Source: Amanita rubescens
Taxonomy: Eukaryota > Basidiomycota > Agaricomycetes > Agaricales > Amanitaceae
DNA: 64,000 bases
Reading direction: 5' to 3'
Assembly (NCBI GenBank): GCA_015039365.1
Contig: WION01000070.1
Span: forward strand, 124,001-188,000
The notes below the pieces were generated by a model that saw nothing but the letters and a program-made list of their open reading frames with translations, ran no database searches and was not told where the DNA came from. This document shows, piece by piece, positions 42,016 to 53,413 of this stretch. The first letter of the stretch is position 1, and every line of letters begins with the position of its first letter. Both the position numbers and the translations under genes were made by a program.

Positions 42016-43971
42016 TCACCCGCCACGCGTCGGGCGGAGGTACATCTCCGCCAACTGATCCTGCCCATCTTCGTACTGCACAAACAACAAAAACTCTTGC
42101 CACGTCGGATCTCTACCCTGCAGCTGAGAGCGCAAAGATTGCCAAATCTCCCTCAACCACTCTATCGTCGTCGGGGCGAACACCGTACCCGACAAAGGAA
42201 GCGTTTTGCTCGCATAGACCACAAAGGCATGATAGATCCTCTTCTTGCAAGACATCCAGACAAAAGCAGCGAGGACCTCCAACAACGTTCTCTTGAAAAC
42301 CAGGTGACCTTCCCCCCACGTCTCGTCCGGGGAATCGGGAACGCCAACAACACCCGCCTCCCAATTTATTGTACGAAATGCCGACCATAGGCGTTCCAAG
42401 CTCCCGCCTGGATCTTTCGAAAAACGACAGAATTTGATGATGAGCCATTTGAGAAGCACAGCCGACTCTCTCGACGTCGGTTCCAAAACGAGTCTATCCT
42501 CCATTGACACTCTGGGCCTTGGCTCGTTTCGCTCTTTCCAAGCCTCGTCATCGGTATGCTCCAAGAAAGACGTGGAATAGTTTTTAGGAACGTCGCTGAG
42601 CGAATAGTAGGTATAAATGCGAGAAAATATGTCGTCGGGTTTGTGTTTAAAGTCGAAAACGAATATTTCTGCGCTGAGCCATCTGATTGCGTGGCGTACG
42701 CGTGGACTGGAGAACGCTATGGCGCGCAAGCGCAAGTATTCCGACGCTGCGTCGGTATAGCGATCCATACCGTTAGGCCCTGATGGAACGAGCGATTGCA
42801 GGATGAGGATATCGTGAAAGAGACCGGCGACTCTTGCCAGACCGAGTCGCCGCCCGATGAGCAGCTTTTTTTCGAGCTGTCGAAGTCGTGCGCTGCAGAG
42901 ATCCAGACGCGTCGTTACTGATAATAGAGGGTTCGAGTACTGTCCTAAATGGCTGCGAACGTCTGCAGAAAAAGCGATGTCTGCAAATTCCGGGGAATAC
43001 TCCGTATGATGTGGAGCAGAATCCGGTTGATTTGCATCGGAGAAGTTGATATTGACTTGTGGACGTGGAAGGAACCGGAGATTTTGTCGCTTGATATTCT
43101 CATCTTTGCGCAACGATTGCACAAATTGGACCCGGCCCGGGCTTGGGATAGAATTTCTCGAGTCTGCTGCGTTGACGAGTCGGATGATATACTCGTATAC
43201 TTCGTCTGGGAGTACAACATATTCATCGCTGGCATTCCGAATGAGAATTTTTGTAGCGTTTTTGTACCATTCTCGACGGCACAAAATCTGGATTGCAGCT
43301 ATGCGTAGTTGGCCTGCTAAAGCGCAAGCTTTGGCCGTAGGATAGTTGGGAGCTTCGTATTTGACTGCAGCAGCTTCTATATCGTTGAGGAACTGTGCAT
43401 ACTCTGTCGCTGGCAGGCCAAAGCGGGGAAGAGGCTCCACGACCCAATTGTAAACATAGTTTATGTAGCCCTTGGATGCACATATGAGAGCGAAATCCTT
43501 GATGAGAGGGACGTGAGAAGATGGTCTTCCGGATTGCATGAGGGTCTGTATGGTGCGGTTGAACGGTGTGTTGAGGAACAACCCGGTAGCCTTTATTGGA
43601 GTTATAAGGCGCGCACTGGGGTGATTAATGTGAGGCACGAGTTTGAACCACAATCCAAACAGCTCCTGCGCCTGACGGCGGTTGTCCCATTGCAGAGCAG
43701 CGATGGCTGCCTCCTCGTATGCGGGATGAGGTGTGATGGTGTGTAACTTATTCGAATCGATGAGTTTGTTCAGAACGCGTTCTGCAGCTCCGAACCGTTT
43801 TTCTTGGACGAGTGACAAAAGCGAATCTTCTTCTGGCTCGAACTTTTTGGACGGAGGGTATAGTGATGGGGTGTTGATATCGATTGATTGTACATTTCTG
43901 AAGGATTGTAAACTCGTAAATCGTTTGTGAACTCGTATCTGAGGAAGTTTTGACGATACACGGAATAGCAT
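42016..43971 (-). CDS. Probable mitochondrial helical-repeat (PPR-like) protein, 651 residues
   Basis: This is a single-exon gene. The N-terminus is basic and amphipathic without acidic residues (MLFRVSSKLPQIRVHKRFTS), as in mitochondrial presequences. The body is almost all helix, with repeats of about 35 residues of the type AAERVLNKLIDS, AIAALQWDNRRQAQELF and AGQLRIAAIQILCRREWYKNATKIL, resembling pentatricopeptide or related alpha-solenoids. Such proteins usually bind organellar RNA. The C-terminal 150 residues (LLKWLIIKFCRFSKDPGGSLERLW) continue the pattern. Assignment to the PPR class is inference from look and targeting; a profile search would decide. It starts 205 bp from the divergent gene at 44177. 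Confidence 0.7.
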   Translation of the reverse strand: MLFRVSSKLPQIRVHKRFTSLQSFRNVQSIDINTPSLYPPSKKFEPEEDSLLSLVQEKRFGAAERVLNKLIDSNKLHTITPHPAYEEAAIAALQWDNRRQAQELFGLWFKLVPHINHPSARLITPIKATGLFLNTPFNRTIQTLMQSGRPSSHVPLIKDFALICASKGYINYVYNWVVEPLPRFGLPATEYAQFLNDIEAAAVKYEAPNYPTAKACALAGQLRIAAIQILCRREWYKNATKILIRNASDEYVVLPDEVYEYIIRLVNAADSRNSIPSPGRVQFVQSLRKDENIKRQNLRFLPRPQVNINFSDANQPDSAPHHTEYSPEFADIAFSADVRSHLGQYSNPLLSVTTRLDLCSARLRQLEKKLLIGRRLGLARVAGLFHDILILQSLVPSGPNGMDRYTDAASEYLRLRAIAFSSPRVRHAIRWLSAEIFVFDFKHKPDDIFSRIYTYYSLSDVPKNYSTSFLEHTDDEAWKERNEPRPRVSMEDRLVLEPTSRESAVLLKWLIIKFCRFSKDPGGSLERLWSAFRTINWEAGVVGVPDSPDETWGEGHLVFKRTLLEVLAAFVWMSCKKRIYHAFVVYASKTLPLSGTVFAPTTIEWLREIWQSLRSQLQGRDPTWQEFLLFVQYEDGQDQLAEMYLRPTRGG

Positions 43972-44176
43972 GTGACAAGTGTGACATCATCTTCCCAATT
44001 CTGCACAAGAACCTTTCTTCTGAAAACGATTCTCAAAATGACTCATATCCATGTTCCAAAGGAGACCTTGTTCAAAAAACAAGACCGAAACATTGACAAC
44101 AAACCCATTCTCTGAGTTAAAATGAGTCAGAACGAGTCATAGTGACTCTGGAAAACCCATCTCAAAGTGCCGTGCG

Positions 44177-45081
44177 ATGGGCGGGCCATCGATTTTTTCC
44201 AAGACCCCGTATGAATTTGTCAAGGAGCACAAGAAACGCCGGTTGATGCCGCCCAGGCAACGGCCAGCAATGTATCCTCCGCCTAACGGGTGAGTTTAAC
44301 TCGTTAAAAACACGCTTATTTAAACTTAGACTCGTTTACTCAGCTTCGTCCTGGTCCAATTCTTATCGCGAATCGAACAAATACGCGGTGCTCCGCAGCT
44401 TGATTTTGAAGGTTACTTTCCATTGGATAATGATGGTGGTCTTGATTTAGGCCATGTTAGGAGAACGTGGGGCTTGGAAACGTGTATCGTACGTGAACGA
44501 GACTCTCTCTCTTCGTCGGCCTTGTGCTAACCTTGGTAATACAAAGCCCATCGATTCAATGCGTTGGAAGACTTTTCAACTGGGAGCCGATGATTATGTT
44601 TCCCCTCTCGCTCTCCATCTACTAGGACAGCCACAATCCCGCCGGATCAGAGTAACCGGTAAATAATTGTTTTTCAAGAATATCGGATATAGCTGACGCC
44701 ACGTCAGAGACACATGTATCGCCTTCAACTAAAGTTCAACGCTCTATTCGATGTTTCGTCGTAGACATCGTCCACGCCCTGTCCTACCTTTACGAAAACG
44801 CCTCGCACAAGGCGTCCATCTATATCAAGCATAATACTCGTCTCCCACTCTACTATCGCGCGGCTCACGAAAAACGTCGCAAGCTCATCTCAGACTACAA
44901 TCAATGGCATAACGAGTGGGAAAGAGAGTTTGGGCCTGGCTCTGTCTTTTTGACTTTCCAGCTGCTTTGCCTCCTTCTGTTTTACCTGTTCATCCAGTCA
45001 GGCTTCGTCGAGTTCAAGCTGCGAGCCCGATTTGGGGAGTGGTTCCGAACTGGATCGTTCATGCTCCCTGACAAGTTATGA
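44177..45081 (+). CDS. Putative single-pass membrane protein, four exons
   Basis: Exons are 44177-44289, 44344-44488, 44547-44658 and 44693-45081, giving about 252 residues. The first two introns (54 and 58 bp) have good borders; the last as drawn is only 34 bp, so its acceptor is uncertain. The N-terminus is basic (MGGPSIFSKTPYEFVKEHKK) and Pro-rich. The central part is SRIEQIRGAPQLDFEGYFPL. The C-terminal half is helical with many Tyr, His and Arg residues, then one strong membrane segment (FLTFQLLCLLLFYLFIQSG) and a short basic tail. The family was not recognised; a mitochondrial or ER membrane location is a guess. It is divergent from the mitochondrial-type gene at 43971. Confidence 0.6.
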
Positions 45082-45451
45082 CTGTCGTGGAGAGAGAAAC
45101 GCCGTCAAGAACCGCGCTTTGTTTTCTTTGCTATCTTATTGCTACTGCTATCGTTTGCTATGCTATCGCTGTGTTATGCTCTGTTGTCTCGTTATGCCGT
45201 CGCTCTGTATGCTGTCATCTATGTCGCTCTTATAATTGAATATGGTGCTTGATATTGACAACACGTCGCGGCGATACTGTTCTCTAGGCACTTTCTCGCT
45301 TTCCTCCCGGTAATATATCGACGACGACCATCTACGTTCAGATTTAGCCTAGGTGGCTGACTTGACTCCACATTACTCCACATAGGGGCTTCACCGACTA
45401 TATAACACTCGCCAACGCGCATTTCTCTTTTCTTCCCTACCTATCACACAC
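45082..45451. other. Intergenic, promoter of the gene at 45452
   Basis: CT-rich sequence with TATATAA at 45398-45404, 48 bp before the next ATG, which is close and suggests a short leader. No RNA gene seen. Confidence 0.45.
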
Positions 45452-45973
45452 ATGATGCACACCATGCACGCTATCACAACCCCCACTGCTATCACCCTTG
45501 GCGCTGGTCGCCATCCCCCATCCATCCTAATCCGCACTCCCACTACCACCTCTAACAATTCCGTAGCTCCCCCCCGGGTTCGCTTTGCTAAGGATCTGCA
45601 AGTCGCCAGGTCGCCAGTGCTCAAAGAAGACCAACTGGTGGTTACCATCCCCCTGGCTGGCCGCGTTCAGACTCCCATCCGCAGGCGCATCCAGGTATCC
45701 TACAAAGAGGTAAGAATCCGTCCTCCCGTCCTCAAACGCGTCTGGTCCGCGACCTTTGGCCGGCTCGAGCGAGAGGAGAAGGCCGATTTCGGTGGCGACG
45801 ATTCTTCCGTTTTTGTTTGCCAAACCCCGGATAGGCTGGCGGCCGTGTTGAGAAGCCCTCCTCCGCTCCGAAAAAGAAAGGTCGAGGAAGATGATGTCTC
45901 TGAGGAGACGAAAGAGGAGTTTGCCGCCTGGGTGAACGCCAGGATCGTAGCGGCGAGGCTCAGTAGCCTCTGA
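45452..45973 (+). CDS. Unknown basic protein of 173 residues
   Basis: This single-exon frame has a nearby TATA box. The N-terminal 40 residues are Thr/Pro-rich, the middle is basic with an RVRFAKDL motif and a run of alternating Arg and Pro (PIRRRIQVSYKEVRIRPP), and the C-terminus is a charged helix (EEDDVSEETKEEFAAWVNARIVAARL). The PPRVRF-type motif can be a protein phosphatase 1 docking site, but this alone is weak. A 154-codon frame on the opposite strand (45527-45991) is less plausible because the plus strand has the promoter and better composition. No family recognised. Confidence 0.55.
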   Translation: MMHTMHAITTPTAITLGAGRHPPSILIRTPTTTSNNSVAPPRVRFAKDLQVARSPVLKEDQLVVTIPLAGRVQTPIRRRIQVSYKEVRIRPPVLKRVWSATFGRLEREEKADFGGDDSSVFVCQTPDRLAAVLRSPPPLRKRKVEEDDVSEETKEEFAAWVNARIVAARLSSL

Positions 45974-47086
45974 AGCACCGGTAACGTTCATTTGACTTTC
46001 TTGTCTTTTTATTTTTACACTGGCTGATGTTTTGGTTTGAGCGTTTTGTTTGTTTTGTTTAGGTTATCCTTGCCCCGTTCAAGAACCGCCGTCGCCCGCC
46101 CCCCGTTCGCCCGCCGATAGGAAGGAAGAGGTGCGTCCCGGGGATGGATGAGAGGTTATCAACCTCTTGTCCTCGTGCTTCCCTTGCCGTGGGCCCCGGG
46201 CTTAAGATCCTTATGGATCGACCAAGAGCACGTAAACGCGCACCTTTTCCTATTCTGTCTCTTGTTATAGAGGTAAGAACATTACTTGTCGCTGTCTCTG
46301 ACTTCTGCCTGACGAGAGTTCTGTCCAGAAGTTGAATATGCAGTAACGTTGAAGTATCAGCTTTGGTGCGTTTACCAATCGTTGCTGTTGATAAAAAGGA
46401 TCCATTCTCTTCTTCAGCCGCGTTAGAAACGAACTGAAAGTTGTCGTTCTCAACATCAAGCATTATTTGTCTCACCCGCCCCGTCCATCTATGTCGACAA
46501 TTTCGATCTCGTCGTTCGCGTAAGACACATCTTGTCTACTAAACAATATATTCCGCTGACCTCTGTACTCCTATATGGCATTGAGTTAGTGACCTTGCGT
46601 CGTATAGGTCCTGAACGGCTCTGCTTTGTCAACGGCGGAACCGCGTTTTGGGAACCGCGGGACGTTTGCAAATTGCGAAATATGTACGATGTTAATTAAA
46701 ATATCTACCTGGGGCATCTTAAAAGTAACAAATATCTGTCTTACGAATTGTGGTTCCCGGGTCTTCGCGAGTTTCTCAGTCAGCCACGTTGATGTTCCGA
46801 AGGCTATATTGTTCCTTTGCAGGAATGTCGGTTAGTCTCAGCCATTCGTTCGCTGAAATAATAATCGGGATTACCAACTGTCACGCAGCCACGATAGTGG
46901 TAAGAACGAAAGAAAATAACGTGATCAAGAGCAACAACTTTGTGAATGTCTAGCTCGTTCCTAAGAGGCATTACATTACACGTCGCATAGGAGGAATTTT
47001 CTAGGAGAAGTGGAAACCGGTCGACATATCAGACCGATGATTTGGGAGGATTCCACACGCTCATCGGGTAAAAACCCCAGTTTCTA
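45974..47086. other. Region with possible unjoined exons on the plus strand
   Basis: Plus-strand frames interleave with GTAAGA and GTGCGT donors: one to 46272 ending in ARKRAPFPILSLVIE, then possible exons near 46332-46360 and 46414-46520. A separate frame at about 46446-46699 without an ATG reads as a compact domain (DNFDLVVRVRHILSTKQ, FVNGGTAFWEPRDVCKL). The minus strand also has a 138-codon frame at 46059-46475. I could not decide on a model; a decayed multi-exon gene is likely. Confidence 0.25.
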
Positions 47087-47832
47087 CTAGTTTTTGCCCT
47101 CCACCTTTTTTTTTGATTCCGCCTTTCCAGCGGACGGATTATCCGAGTCGCTTCCGGACCACTCAGAGTCCGAGTGATCAGGCAACCCGTGCAGTCTACG
47201 AAGACGGAGCTGGACTAGGCGCATCACCTCGACAGCATGTTCTCGTTCAGTCTCTGTAAGACGGGCCCATTTGAATTCATTGTCTTGAAACACGATTCTG
47301 ATCATATCAGTCCCCTCCCGGCCAAACTATATAGAGTCCACTACACGTCAGACACGTTGAAATGTCGAATTGGGGAATAAGGCTGCTGACCGGATGTCGT
47401 TCCCAGTAGCCAACAGTGAGTCCCTTATACTGTCCGTTGCGGTTGAGCCCTGCCAACCTAGCCACATTTACTGGCATAGAAGAAGAAGGGAGTGTGTTGG
47501 GCACATCGTGTTGAACCGTGCGAAGGTATAGCGATCTGGGAGTCTCAGAGGATCTGATGGTGAATATGATGCTCAATATGGGCTTGGGGCCCACCATTTG
47601 ACTAGGCTTCGAGCTACAAATCAGCATACTTGATTTGATAAACAAAAATTTTGCTGACCAAACCGTCCTCTGATGGTCTCCAGTACCATTTACCGCCATC
47701 CCTTTCCAAATATTTGGACTTGTCTAGATTTGTAAGGAGTTGGAGTTCTGTTTCTGCAGGACTCGGCGTCGGAGCTGCTGTCACAGAAGTGGCAAGCACG
47801 AAGAAGAGAAGCGCGAGAGAGAACTGTAGCAT
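47087..47832 (-). CDS. Secreted protein, family member 2 (three exons)
   Basis: Exons are 47832-47659, 47606-47391 and 47326-47087, all multiples of three, so introns are phase 0; the product has 209 residues. The signal peptide is MLQFSLALLFFVLATSVTAAPT. Exon 1 ends in GGKWYWRPSEDGL and exon 2 in VGYWERHP, both followed by GTCAGC donors. Exon 3 begins FGREGTDMIRIVFQDNEF, matching the third exon of the member at 55417 (FYGRGNEIERITIFNEGEQL), and ends in a charged Ser/Asp then Lys tail. The first acceptor is CGAAG, a little unusual. A TATAAAA at 47939-47945 (minus strand) and the shared motif at 47902-47913 lie upstream. Function unknown. Confidence 0.75.
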
Positions 47833-47901
47833 GATTTTTGAAGGACTGAAGGGTGCAAATAATGGAAAGAAGCGAGGATAGACTGTGGGGTGGGTAGTAG
47901 C

Positions 47902-47913
47902 GGAGACCAGCTC
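47902..47913 (-). promoter_or_regulatory. Shared GAGCYGGTCTCY motif, secreted family member 2
   Basis: GAGCTGGTCTCC on the minus strand, about 70 bp before the ATG at 47832 and about 26 bp after a TATAAAA. Confidence 0.5.
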
Positions 47914-48937
47914 TAAGGTATGGCGACTGCCTGGGGAATTTTATACCATTGAGTACGTCGGCATTGAAATCAACTGATGGTAGGGCAGTTGCTACGACGT
48001 TTGATGGACTTGGCGGGAGAAGCGAGAACCATCGTGCAGCCTCGTGCAGAACAAGATATGTATTGATTATCGATGGATACAAATCGCGAAGCTACCAAGT
48101 AAAACAACTCCATATCGTCTGTCAAGGTGGGTGATTGAAATCCGAATCAGTTCCGCGTATTGAGTGATGCTGCTGCTTACATTTGTGTTTCCATCCGTTG
48201 CGCTTTAAGAAAGGCATGGATATGAGCGACTCGGACGTCCGTCAACTTGGGCTAAACATCACCCAGTTTGGCTCTTGTTCACTGTACGGGTCCGTAGCTC
48301 GACTCTCCTGCAGCAGATAATCGCGAACAGGCGATCGATGCATTCGGGACTGGATGACGGTCATGTTTCAGAGTAGGTTTGACGTACCGTAACTACCGTT
48401 GTCATGTGTCTTGCAACATTGTTGTATGTAAGCCTCAGGCCTCATGATGGACACCACTCGACTAATGTCGAACCCTAATTCTAATAGTAACACACCAAAC
48501 CGCACAAGAAGACTTGAGCCAACTTTCTGTTTTGTTCACGTTCCGCAAGTTCTGCCTCGGTCACTCCCATGTGTCTATTCAGACCAGGCGATCAACAAAT
48601 CTTCATTCATTACTTAACTATAATCCACAACGGTTGACCATATGTCATACGCAAAAATCCCCCGCACCGTGAAAGGGCGCTACATCACGTCGTGCCCAAG
48701 TCAACGTCTACGAGGAAGCGAACGGCGTCGGCGTCGGCGTCGGTTAGTATTCGACCCACTACCGCCTGCCGGTTGAGCAGAGCCCGCGCCACTGTACGAG
48801 AAATCATTTGTCACTAACTCGTAGAACTACACAGAGATGCTAACATACCCGTTTAATGCCAAGCCTTTCCTAAAAACGAGCTTGGTCCGAGTAGTACCGG
48901 AATCCCTGTTACAAAAGTGTGAATGGTAGGCCACATA
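47914..48937. other. Intergenic region
   Basis: No gene supported. A GTCGGC trinucleotide-pair run (GGCGTCGGCGTCGGCGTCGG) is at about 48724-48744. No RNA gene or transposon end recognised. Confidence 0.4.
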
Positions 48938-49297
48938 CTATATATTGTTCAAAGTAACGTACGGAACCAGCGGATTTGAAAGTGCACCGGCGTATGTTTG
49001 GCCAGCATGAGGTGGAGGACTACCAGACGTCCCACTACTGCATTGAAAAAAGTGTGAAGACCTGAGCGACAAGACGTTGTAGACAGAGAATATATGCGTA
49101 CCCCCCAGTGAACATTGCGGCGGAAGCATACGATGGTTCAGTGATACTTTGCGAAAACGTTAGAAAAAAACGGGAACCAAAATTTTAAAAGGTACATACG
49201 AGTCAGAACGTTGCTTTGGCGGCCCATCAACACCGGCACTCACGAACCCTCCCCCAAATAACAGCGCAGAAGCGACAAAGATGGTGAAAATTTTCAT
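48938..49297 (-). CDS. Small secreted protein of 80 residues (three exons)
   Basis: Exons are 49297-49200, 49146-49102 and 49037-48938 (introns 53 and 64 bp); the summed length is in frame. The signal peptide is MKIFTIFVASALLFGGGFVSAG. The mature part of about 58 residues is rich in Gly, Ser and Pro (GGSGTSGSPPPHAGQTYAGA) and has no cysteine. It does not share the exon pattern or promoter motif of the other secreted family in this window. The splice model is built from sequence only; the intron 1 acceptor (GCAAAG) is not the commonest type. Confidence 0.55.
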
Positions 49298-49687
49298 ACT
49301 ACGTTTCGGATTATATCGATTATCAGCTAGTAGAATAGGGAGGGATCGTCAGCCCGAGTCGAACGTTGAAGAGGCACTACTCACTAGCCAGCACTAGGGG
49401 GAAAATCTGACCAAAAAGACAGCCATTTTATACATCCCAATTTTGATGCATCATGCATCATGCGTGCACCACAGCCCGCGCCGAGAAACCCGACGGGCTC
49501 CGAATTTCCCCTCAGTTGTTGATAAACCATGGCGGCTGCGCTCCACACAGCATCAAGGCACCTACTGGCACTATCCTCAAATACTAATACTGACCGTATC
49601 GTATACATATGCATCCTTTAATATTTCTATACCTGTAGCCACCTGCACCCCAAATCCAATACATACGAAATAATACCAACAACACTA
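49298..49687. other. Intergenic region before SPT7 3' end
   Basis: The 5' flank of the small secreted gene and 3' flank of SPT7. It contains an imperfect TGCATCATGCATCATGCGTGCA palindrome-like repeat near 49447. No coding sequence. Confidence 0.45.
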
Positions 49688-52600
49688 CTACGCACTCGCC
49701 ACCACGACAGGCGGAAAAACCACACCCTTCCCTTGCCCTGGTCCCGGACCCGGTCGATTCTGACTCTGATTAAAACCAACGGGAGGAGGAACAGGCGACT
49801 GCGCAACATCGCTCTGACCCTCCGTCTTCTTCTTCCGGCCGTTTCCTGTTCCGATACCAGTAACACCTTTCTTCTTCTTTGGCGAGTTGTCCGTGCTCGC
49901 CGGTGTATCTGGGCCTGCACCAATAGGGGCAGCCGAGGAACCGCCTCCTGCTCCCTGCCCAGCCTGTCCAGGGCCATGAGTAGCAGTCGCAGCAGCAGCA
50001 GTTTTGACCTTCTTTTTCCCTGACCCAGAAGTCGTAGGCCGCATGATCTGTCCTAATGGTCCGATTCTGACCTGGGCTGGATTTGGAGGGTCGTCTGGAA
50101 GAACGAAATCTGGCGGTATTGAAACTTCGGAAGGCTGCGCAGCAGCCTCCGAAGCTCCTGGTGGCGCGGGTGCGGGGATATCCAGCACAGGCGTTCCCAG
50201 TCGGGGCACTGGAAGCGGTGGTAGCACGGCTGATTTTGTAGCTGTTTCTTGCGCGAGCGCCGTGAAACGGGATTGGTAGTAGGGCTTGAGTAGTCCAATA
50301 TGGTCATCCAGCGTTCTATAAGTAAGCGGAAGAAACGGTGGCGGAGGAGGATATGGTGGTGGTGGCTCCTTTGGTTTGGACCTGATCGTATGTTGAGTCG
50401 ATGAACTGACAAAACGAAAGTGAGATACGTACGCTGCACCTGAGGCTTTCTGGGGTCGCTTGCCTCTGAGGAGTTTCTTTGGGATGGTGAGACTTGACAT
50501 TCCAAACTCGGCAGCGATACCAAGCTCCCGCAATCCAAGGTAATCTTCGCCCAGCAGATCGGCAAAGTCGCCTCTGTCAAAAGGTGAGATCAAAAAAGGC
50601 CTTCGTAGCATCTGATGTAAACTTACACTGCAAGTGCTCCAGTTTCCTCTTCCTCCTCTTCCTCGAACAAGCCCTCGTCCTCCAGAACATCGTTGGCAGC
50701 CTGGGCAGGTCATTATAAGCATTTGTCAAAGATATAAATGTTGCACACTTACGCTCTCGCGACAAGCGCTGACGAGTTTCCGCTCCAATTCGCCTAGGCG
50801 CGTACCATGCCTTCTAACATCATCCGTGATATAGCGTTCAAGATCTTGAACCCTCGAAGTTCCACTCTCAAACAGGGTATGTAAGATGATTTCCTACGGA
50901 TATTGAGAAACGTTTCGTCATGAATATTGAACAACTTACTTCGGCGGTCATCGTCTGAGAGCACTTGTCAGTCAAGAACTTGATTGTCCGTCCCACATTG
51001 TATAGGTACTCTTTAGCGACGCCAGCCAGCACATCAAGAGCAACCTTCGACGCGCCTACGGCAGGTTCAATGGCTATTAACCTACCGGAAAGTCATCAAC
51101 CCACCTTGAAACCCAACGTGGTCCAGGACCTTTTCTTCCATCCATCGAACACAGCCATCAGCAATTTCTTCACCCATGTCAATACCAGTTGGCAATCTTG
51201 ATCGCTTCTTCCGCTTCCCTTTCTTCCTGACCTTTTGCCGCGCTGACTCTGTCACGCTATTAGAAGCATCGGCCAGCTGCGCAGCGGGAACAGCATCTTC
51301 GCGAGACTGCGCAGCATCTATATAGTGCTGCAACCAGGGCCTCTCGTCAACCCGATCATTGACCACGTCGACGTTTTCCTCCTCCGCTGTCGCACCGCCC
51401 GATCCTCCCCCGAGATTGCTGCTCATGGTCATCCCTGACTGACTTGGAAATCCAGCGGCGGGACCAGTTGTCGGAGGTAATCCATCTATAGACTCGTCTG
51501 TTCCACCAAGCGCCGCAGTATTGGCTATAAGCGATGCAAAGCGAGCATGCGTATGTCGCACTCGTTTCATCGTCTTGATATTTGCACTGATCAAGCACAG
51601 TAGCGAGGATAACCCCGCTTCGACTCTATTTGGCTCCAATTTATGCCGAGTTTTATGTTTGACTGGACGTGCAAGTGTGACGGGGTGTGACGGCTCGTCA
51701 GAGTTGGCGGCTATTCGCGCAGATTGTCGCGACGATGCAACCGGTATCCGAGGAAGGCCATTAGCGAGGAGAGCATCACTTTGTACAGCCCCCCACCAGA
51801 GCTCTGTGAGCTCCGCAGAGTCTTCTTGACCATTGGGAGGCGAGGCATCGGTGAATGAAAGGGGTAAAGGGAGAGCGGTAGGTTGACGAAACCCAGATGA
51901 TGGCCCCGACGATAAGCTGAGACGTGCCCGCTTGTGTGGCCGCTGATTTGCCAGGAGTTGATCGGTGCTATCATGAATAGATTAATAAACCTGTTGCACA
52001 AAAACCAGGGCGAGACGTACGGCTTTCGCTTTTCACCGATCTCCACACCTAGATGCTCCACCGTGTCTGGTTCTGTCTTGACGACAGGTTCATCCGTCCC
52101 CTCATAATAATCATAAGGTGGTGCCAACTCCATCAACGCGTTCATCAACTCAGCCTTCGGTTTCTCGGCAGCAATGTTTCTCAAGACGTATTCCAGATCC
52201 TTGTCAATGGTATTAAACAACGTCATCCCTTCTTGAGTACGAACAAGAGCGGGTGAATCAGCAAAGGGTATCTCGGAAGCGGATCGAGTCAACGTGGATG
52301 TAGGACTGGACCGTGAAACCACATGACGAACCCTCGCAACGCCAATGGGAGGGCTTGCGCGGGACAAACTTGTGTGGGCAAAAGCCACACCGTTGACCAA
52401 AGGTATCGACGACCGGCGGTCGTGTCCGTTGACCGCGCCGTTGACTATATGCGCGCCGCCAGTAGTGCCATTGAGTCTGATCCTCACAGACATCGGACCG
52501 GGGTGACTCTGAGGATGACCTAGTTCCAATGGGATGGTGGGGTCGGTACGCTCTTTACGATCGGTGATATTCTTGAGGAGACTCTCAGCCTTTGCCTTGA

Positions 52601-53288
52601 GACGTCGTGCGCACTGGCGGAGAGGGTGGTTCTGGTTGTTCACGTTAACGTTAAACCGTCCTCGTAGCAGTAAATATATGGGTGCCACTCACCTCGGCGG
52701 CATTGTAAGTGAAACAGTTTGACCAAATCAGATCCAAATCGTCGTGAAACTCGCGTTTTGACTTGTACTGCTTCTGTTTGACCTTCTTGAGCAAGGTCTG
52801 TAAATCCATTGGGTTGGCAATGACTGAGATGAATGAATTAGCGAATCACGCGTCCATGCGCATATATGCATGGCAACACGCACAGTCATAGTAATCCGGT
52901 ACATCCGCCCTGGACACAGGTTTGAGAAAAGCTTCCGCGTCACGGTTGTCCTAGACAGGTAAACGGGTCAGCACGCAGATGAACCGGCAAGCAGGCAAGA
53001 CACACACAGGGGTGATTGTTCTCAGGTCCTGCAACAAGCCTTCCAGTGAGTCATAGAACGGATCTGAAAATTTTGAATCCTGGCTCTGACGCTGTTGAGG
53101 ATGATTAAACGCGCATATAGTGTGATTTGATGGTCATACCCGGGCATCCTTGACTGTGGAAAGCAGGAGACGGAGGTCGACGTCTGGAAAGGATGACTTT
53201 GCATGGCTCTCGGTAAGGGTACGGATGAGGTTCTAGGAGGCGATGGTGAGTGGATGGTGGGAAAAGGAAAGAAGGAACGCACATTCAT
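49688..53288 (-). CDS. SPT7: SAGA complex subunit Spt7 homologue (bromodomain, histone fold)
   Basis: Spt7 is the scaffold subunit of the SAGA coactivator, which acetylates and deubiquitinates histones at promoters in the nucleus. The gene has about ten exons with introns of about 50-60 bp. The start chosen is ATG 53288, a two-codon first exon joined after GTGCGT. The bromodomain is spread over three exons (FSDPFYDSLEGLLQDL, then IANPMDLQTLLKKVK, then DLDLIWSNCFTYNAAE and the NHPLR start). A basic, disordered middle follows. The histone fold at about 51170-50800 includes GFQGASKVALDVLAGVAKEY, GRTIKFLTDKCSQTM and EEIILHTLFESG. Next come an acidic stretch, LIPKKLLRGK-like residues, and a C-terminus rich in Pro, Lys and Gly. 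Order and motifs fit fungal Spt7. Start and some exon borders are inferred. Confidence 0.85.
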
Positions 53289-53413
53289 GCTCTTGACGCA
53301 CCAGCTCCCCTGCTTGCTAACGCCCAAAAGTCACAGCTTTGACTTTTGTTTGCCCGACCCGTTGTTGACAAACAAACACGGCCCGGTATCCGGTTTGGTT
53401 CTACACCATATCG

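Noticed and set aside
41807..42103. 98-codon minus-strand frame as an extra exon of the mitochondrial-type gene
   Set aside because: No intron of sensible length joins the two frames, and the long ORF ends cleanly at 42016.
45527..45991. 154-codon minus-strand ORF
   Set aside because: It mirrors the 173-codon plus-strand gene, which has a TATA box and better composition.
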